DNA of 27,524 bases, from contig CANQQF010000021.1 of the NCBI GenBank assembly GCA_947625985.1, positions 1 through 27,524 on the forward strand, read 5' to 3'. This DNA comes from an uncultured Clostridia bacterium. GTDB lineage: Bacteria > Bacillota_A > Clostridia > TANB77 > CAG-508. Below, in pieces: positions 25,133-27,524 of this stretch. Under the pieces are notes generated by a model that saw nothing but the letters and a program-made list of their open reading frames with translations, was not told the DNA's origin and did not search any database. Each line of letters starts with the position of its first letter. The first letter of the stretch is position 1. A program made the position numbers and the translations under genes.

Positions 25133-27376
25133 TTGGAACTTAGAGGAGAAATAGTAGATATAATTTATAAAAATGAAACAAATAGTTACACAATTGCCAC
25201 TTTTGAAACTGAAGAAGAATTTACAACTGTAGTAGGTTATTTACCATTTGTGAATTCAGGAGATTTAATAAAAGTTGAAGGAAATTTTGTAGAACATAAG
25301 GAATATGGAACTCAGTTTAAAGTGGAAACATTTGAGAAGATAATGCCTGAAACACCAGAAGCTCTTGAAAAATATTTAGCAAGTGGAAATATAAAAGGAA
25401 TTGGAGAGACAACAGCAAGAAAAATAATAAATAGATTTGGTGAGGAGACTATAAATATTTTTAGATTTGAATATGATAAATTAGCACAGATAAAAGGAAT
25501 TTCATTAAAAAAGGCAAAAGAAATGTCTGAGAGTTTCTTAGAAAATTGGGAAGTATGGCAAATAGTAGGTTTTTTAGCTAGATTTGGAATTGGAGCTGAG
25601 CATGCAAAAAAAGTTTATGATAGATTTGGTGTTAATGCAGTACAAGAGATTGAAGCTAACCCATATATTTTAATTGAAATAGAAAGAACAGTAGATTTTA
25701 AACAGATTGATCAAATGGCTTTAAAATTAGGTATAGAGTACAATAACAGTAAACGCATAAAAAGTGGTATAAAATATGGACTAATTTGTGCAACATACAA
25801 TGGAAATTGTTGCGTAATAAAAGAAAATTTAATTGAATTTGTTATAAAATTGTTAGATGTATCTTCAGAAGAAATTGAAGATAATTTGATAGATTTAAAA
25901 ATAGAAGATGAAATAGTCATAGATAAAAGAAATGAAGAATGGGTTTATTTACAAAATTTTTATGTAACAGAAGAAAATGTAGCAAGAAGAATTTTAATGT
26001 TGGATAATGAAAAAAACATAAAGAAAATATCGAATATTCAAAAAGAATTAAAAAAGATTGAAGAAAATTCAGAAATATTTTTATCAGAAAAGCAAATAGA
26101 GGCGATAAAAGCTGTTAATGATCATAATGTGACAATTATAACAGGAGGTCCTGGAACAGGAAAAACTACAATAATAAAAACTATAATAGATTTATATAAT
26201 AAACAAAAAAAGAAAACAGTATTATGTGCGCCAACTGGAAGGGCAACTAAAAAAATGACAGAAACCACAGGATATGAAGCGTCTACACTACATAGATTAC
26301 TAGAAATTGGAAAAATTGATGACAATAATATTTATTCTTCAAAAAAGGGAGAATATTCTGGAACGCCAATTGATGCAGATGTGATAGTTGTAGATGAAAT
26401 GTCAATGGTGGATTTATTCCTAATGGATTATCTTTTGGGTTGTATATATAAAGGAACTAAATTGATTTTAGTTGGAGATAGCGATCAGTTGTCATCTGTA
26501 GGTCCTGGAAGTGTATTAAAAGATTTAATTGATTCAGAGGTTATTACAACAATAAAATTAGATAAAATTTTTAGGCAAGCAGCTAAAAGCAAAATTGTTA
26601 TGAATGCACATAGAGTAAATAAAGGAGAAAACTTTCTAAACAAAGACGAGATTGAAGAGGAGATGAATGAAGACTTTTTTTATAAAAAAGAATATAGCCA
26701 AGAAAAAGCGTTGGAAGAAGTTATTTCTTTATGTACAGGGAGGCTTAAAAATTATGGAGATTATGATTTTTTCCAAAATATCCAAGTAATAACACCAACT
26801 AAAAAAGGAATGTTAGGCACTAGAGAATTGAATAAAAGTTTACAAAATATTTTAAATCCAGAAAATGAATATAAAGCTGAGAAGAAAAAGGGTAAAGTAG
26901 TATTTCGTGTTGGAGATAGGGTAATGCAAATAAAAAATAATTATGATATTTATTGGGAAAAAGAGCTTATAGATAATTATGAAGGTGAAGGAAAAGAAAT
27001 TGGAAGTGGAATATTTAATGGCGAGATAGGAACAATTGAAAATATAGATGTAAATGATAAAACAGTCCAAGTTCATTTTGATGATGATAAAACGGCATGG
27101 TATGAATCATCTGAGTTGGAACAATTAGAGCATAGTTACGCTATGACAATACACAAAGCACAAGGAAGTGAGTTTGATGTTGTGCTAATGGTAATTCCAC
27201 CTTCTTCACCAATGTTATTAACAAGAAATTTATTATATACAGGAATAACAAGAGCAAAGAAATTATTGATAATAATTGGAAGTGATAAGGTAATTGAGTA
27301 TATGATTAAAAATGTTGATAGTAAGAAGAGGAATACAGGGTTGGCATATAGGATTAAGGAAATTAGTAAAATATAA
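25133..27376 (+). CDS. recD2: RecD2-type SF1B 5'-3' DNA helicase
   Basis: 747 residues from the TTG at 25133, with AGAGG 7 nt upstream. RecD2 is a RecBC-independent helicase tied to repair and replication-fork protection in Firmicutes and Deinococcus. The N-terminal OB-like region (MELRGEIVDIIYKNETNSYTIATF; GYLPFVNSGDLIKVEG) leads into helix-hairpin-helix repeats (IKGIGETTARKI, 87-98; IKGISLKKA). The motor has the P-loop GGPGTGKT (338-345), CAPTGRATKKM, VVDEMSMVD (419-427), GDSDQLSSVGPG (448-459), the SH3-like insertion and AMTIHKAQGSEFDVV, ending with LLYTGITRAKKLLIIIG. Length fits the family. It has its own promoter. The stop codon lies within the first copy of an 81-bp tandem repeat. Confidence 0.95.
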   Translation: MELRGEIVDIIYKNETNSYTIATFETEEEFTTVVGYLPFVNSGDLIKVEGNFVEHKEYGTQFKVETFEKIMPETPEALEKYLASGNIKGIGETTARKIINRFGEETINIFRFEYDKLAQIKGISLKKAKEMSESFLENWEVWQIVGFLARFGIGAEHAKKVYDRFGVNAVQEIEANPYILIEIERTVDFKQIDQMALKLGIEYNNSKRIKSGIKYGLICATYNGNCCVIKENLIEFVIKLLDVSSEEIEDNLIDLKIEDEIVIDKRNEEWVYLQNFYVTEENVARRILMLDNEKNIKKISNIQKELKKIEENSEIFLSEKQIEAIKAVNDHNVTIITGGPGTGKTTIIKTIIDLYNKQKKKTVLCAPTGRATKKMTETTGYEASTLHRLLEIGKIDDNNIYSSKKGEYSGTPIDADVIVVDEMSMVDLFLMDYLLGCIYKGTKLILVGDSDQLSSVGPGSVLKDLIDSEVITTIKLDKIFRQAAKSKIVMNAHRVNKGENFLNKDEIEEEMNEDFFYKKEYSQEKALEEVISLCTGRLKNYGDYDFFQNIQVITPTKKGMLGTRELNKSLQNILNPENEYKAEKKKGKVVFRVGDRVMQIKNNYDIYWEKELIDNYEGEGKEIGSGIFNGEIGTIENIDVNDKTVQVHFDDDKTAWYESSELEQLEHSYAMTIHKAQGSEFDVVLMVIPPSSPMLLTRNLLYTGITRAKKLLIIIGSDKVIEYMIKNVDSKKRNTGLAYRIKEISKI

Positions 27377-27524
27377 TTTGTTTTTTATATTATTTACTGT
27401 CGCAGTCAATTTAAAAATCTGTAGACTGTTTTAAACTGTGTATAATATAAAATATAATTTGTTTTTTATATTATTTACTGTCGCAGTCAATTTAAAAATC
27501 TGTAGACTGTTTTAAACTGTGTAT
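27367..27524. repeat. 81-bp direct tandem repeat, at least two copies, running off the window
   Basis: Copy 1 is 27367-27447; copy 2 starts at 27448 and is identical over all 77 visible bases. The unit begins TAAAATATAATTTG and ends GTGTATAATA. Copy 1 starts inside the last codons of recD2. Each unit holds an AATATAA/TTATATT inverted repeat (27370-27376, 27385-27391), a CAGTC/GACTG pair (27403-27407, 27424-27428), the palindrome GTTTAAAC within TGTTTTAAACTG, and a TATAAT (27441-27446) preceded by TGTG but with no good -35. The copy number beyond the window edge is unknown. Confidence 0.95.

Noticed and set aside
27367..27524. CRISPR array
   Set aside because: The copies are directly adjacent with no unique spacers, and no cas gene is present.

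Overview
The window is an AT-rich (around 30% GC by eye), gene-dense bacterial segment with strong AGGAGG-type ribosome binding sites, some TTG/GTG starts and many short T-tailed hairpin terminators. spoIIM, an FtsK/SpoIIIE translocase, sepF, divIVA and recD2 point to a spore-forming low-GC Firmicute of the Clostridia type, probably an uncultured gut lineage. No rRNA, tRNA, CRISPR array, insertion sequence, prophage or plasmid gene was found. No gene-free stretch exceeds 300 bases.

Layout. (a) 1-3924: tmcAL on the minus strand, divergent from a secreted, membrane-anchored papain-like protease followed by RNase HI. (b) 4002-7820: a degenerate HD-GYP-like gene with an apparent frameshift, an EndoQ-type PHP nuclease, spoIIM and xerD. 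(c) 7835-13249: mutL with a very long linker, a small membrane protein, miaA and an HlyD-like membrane protein. (d) 13304-14395: sepF and divIVA, closed by a strong terminator. (e) 14438-23410: rsmD, a coiled-coil protein, ftsK/spoIIIE, a conserved 528-residue unknown, a beta-CASP metallo-hydrolase and an intracellular GH15-type glycosidase. (f) 23421-24561: gap as a single-gene unit. (g) 24567-27376: a small unknown minus-strand gene, divergent from recD2. (h) 27367-27524: an 81-bp direct tandem repeat that starts at the recD2 stop codon and runs off the window.

The main themes are DNA maintenance (RNase HI, EndoQ, XerD, MutL, FtsK, RecD2), tRNA and rRNA modification (TmcAL, MiaA, RsmD) and cell division or sporulation (SepF, DivIVA, FtsK/SpoIIIE, SpoIIM). 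I see no convincing new multi-gene system; this is mostly core chromosome. The items most worth a second look are the terminal tandem repeat, the MutL linker, the frameshifted HD-GYP-like gene, the 17-bp perfect hairpin at 19718-19757, the overlapping divergent promoter at about 1325, and the two unassigned genes (18148-19734 and 24567-24872).
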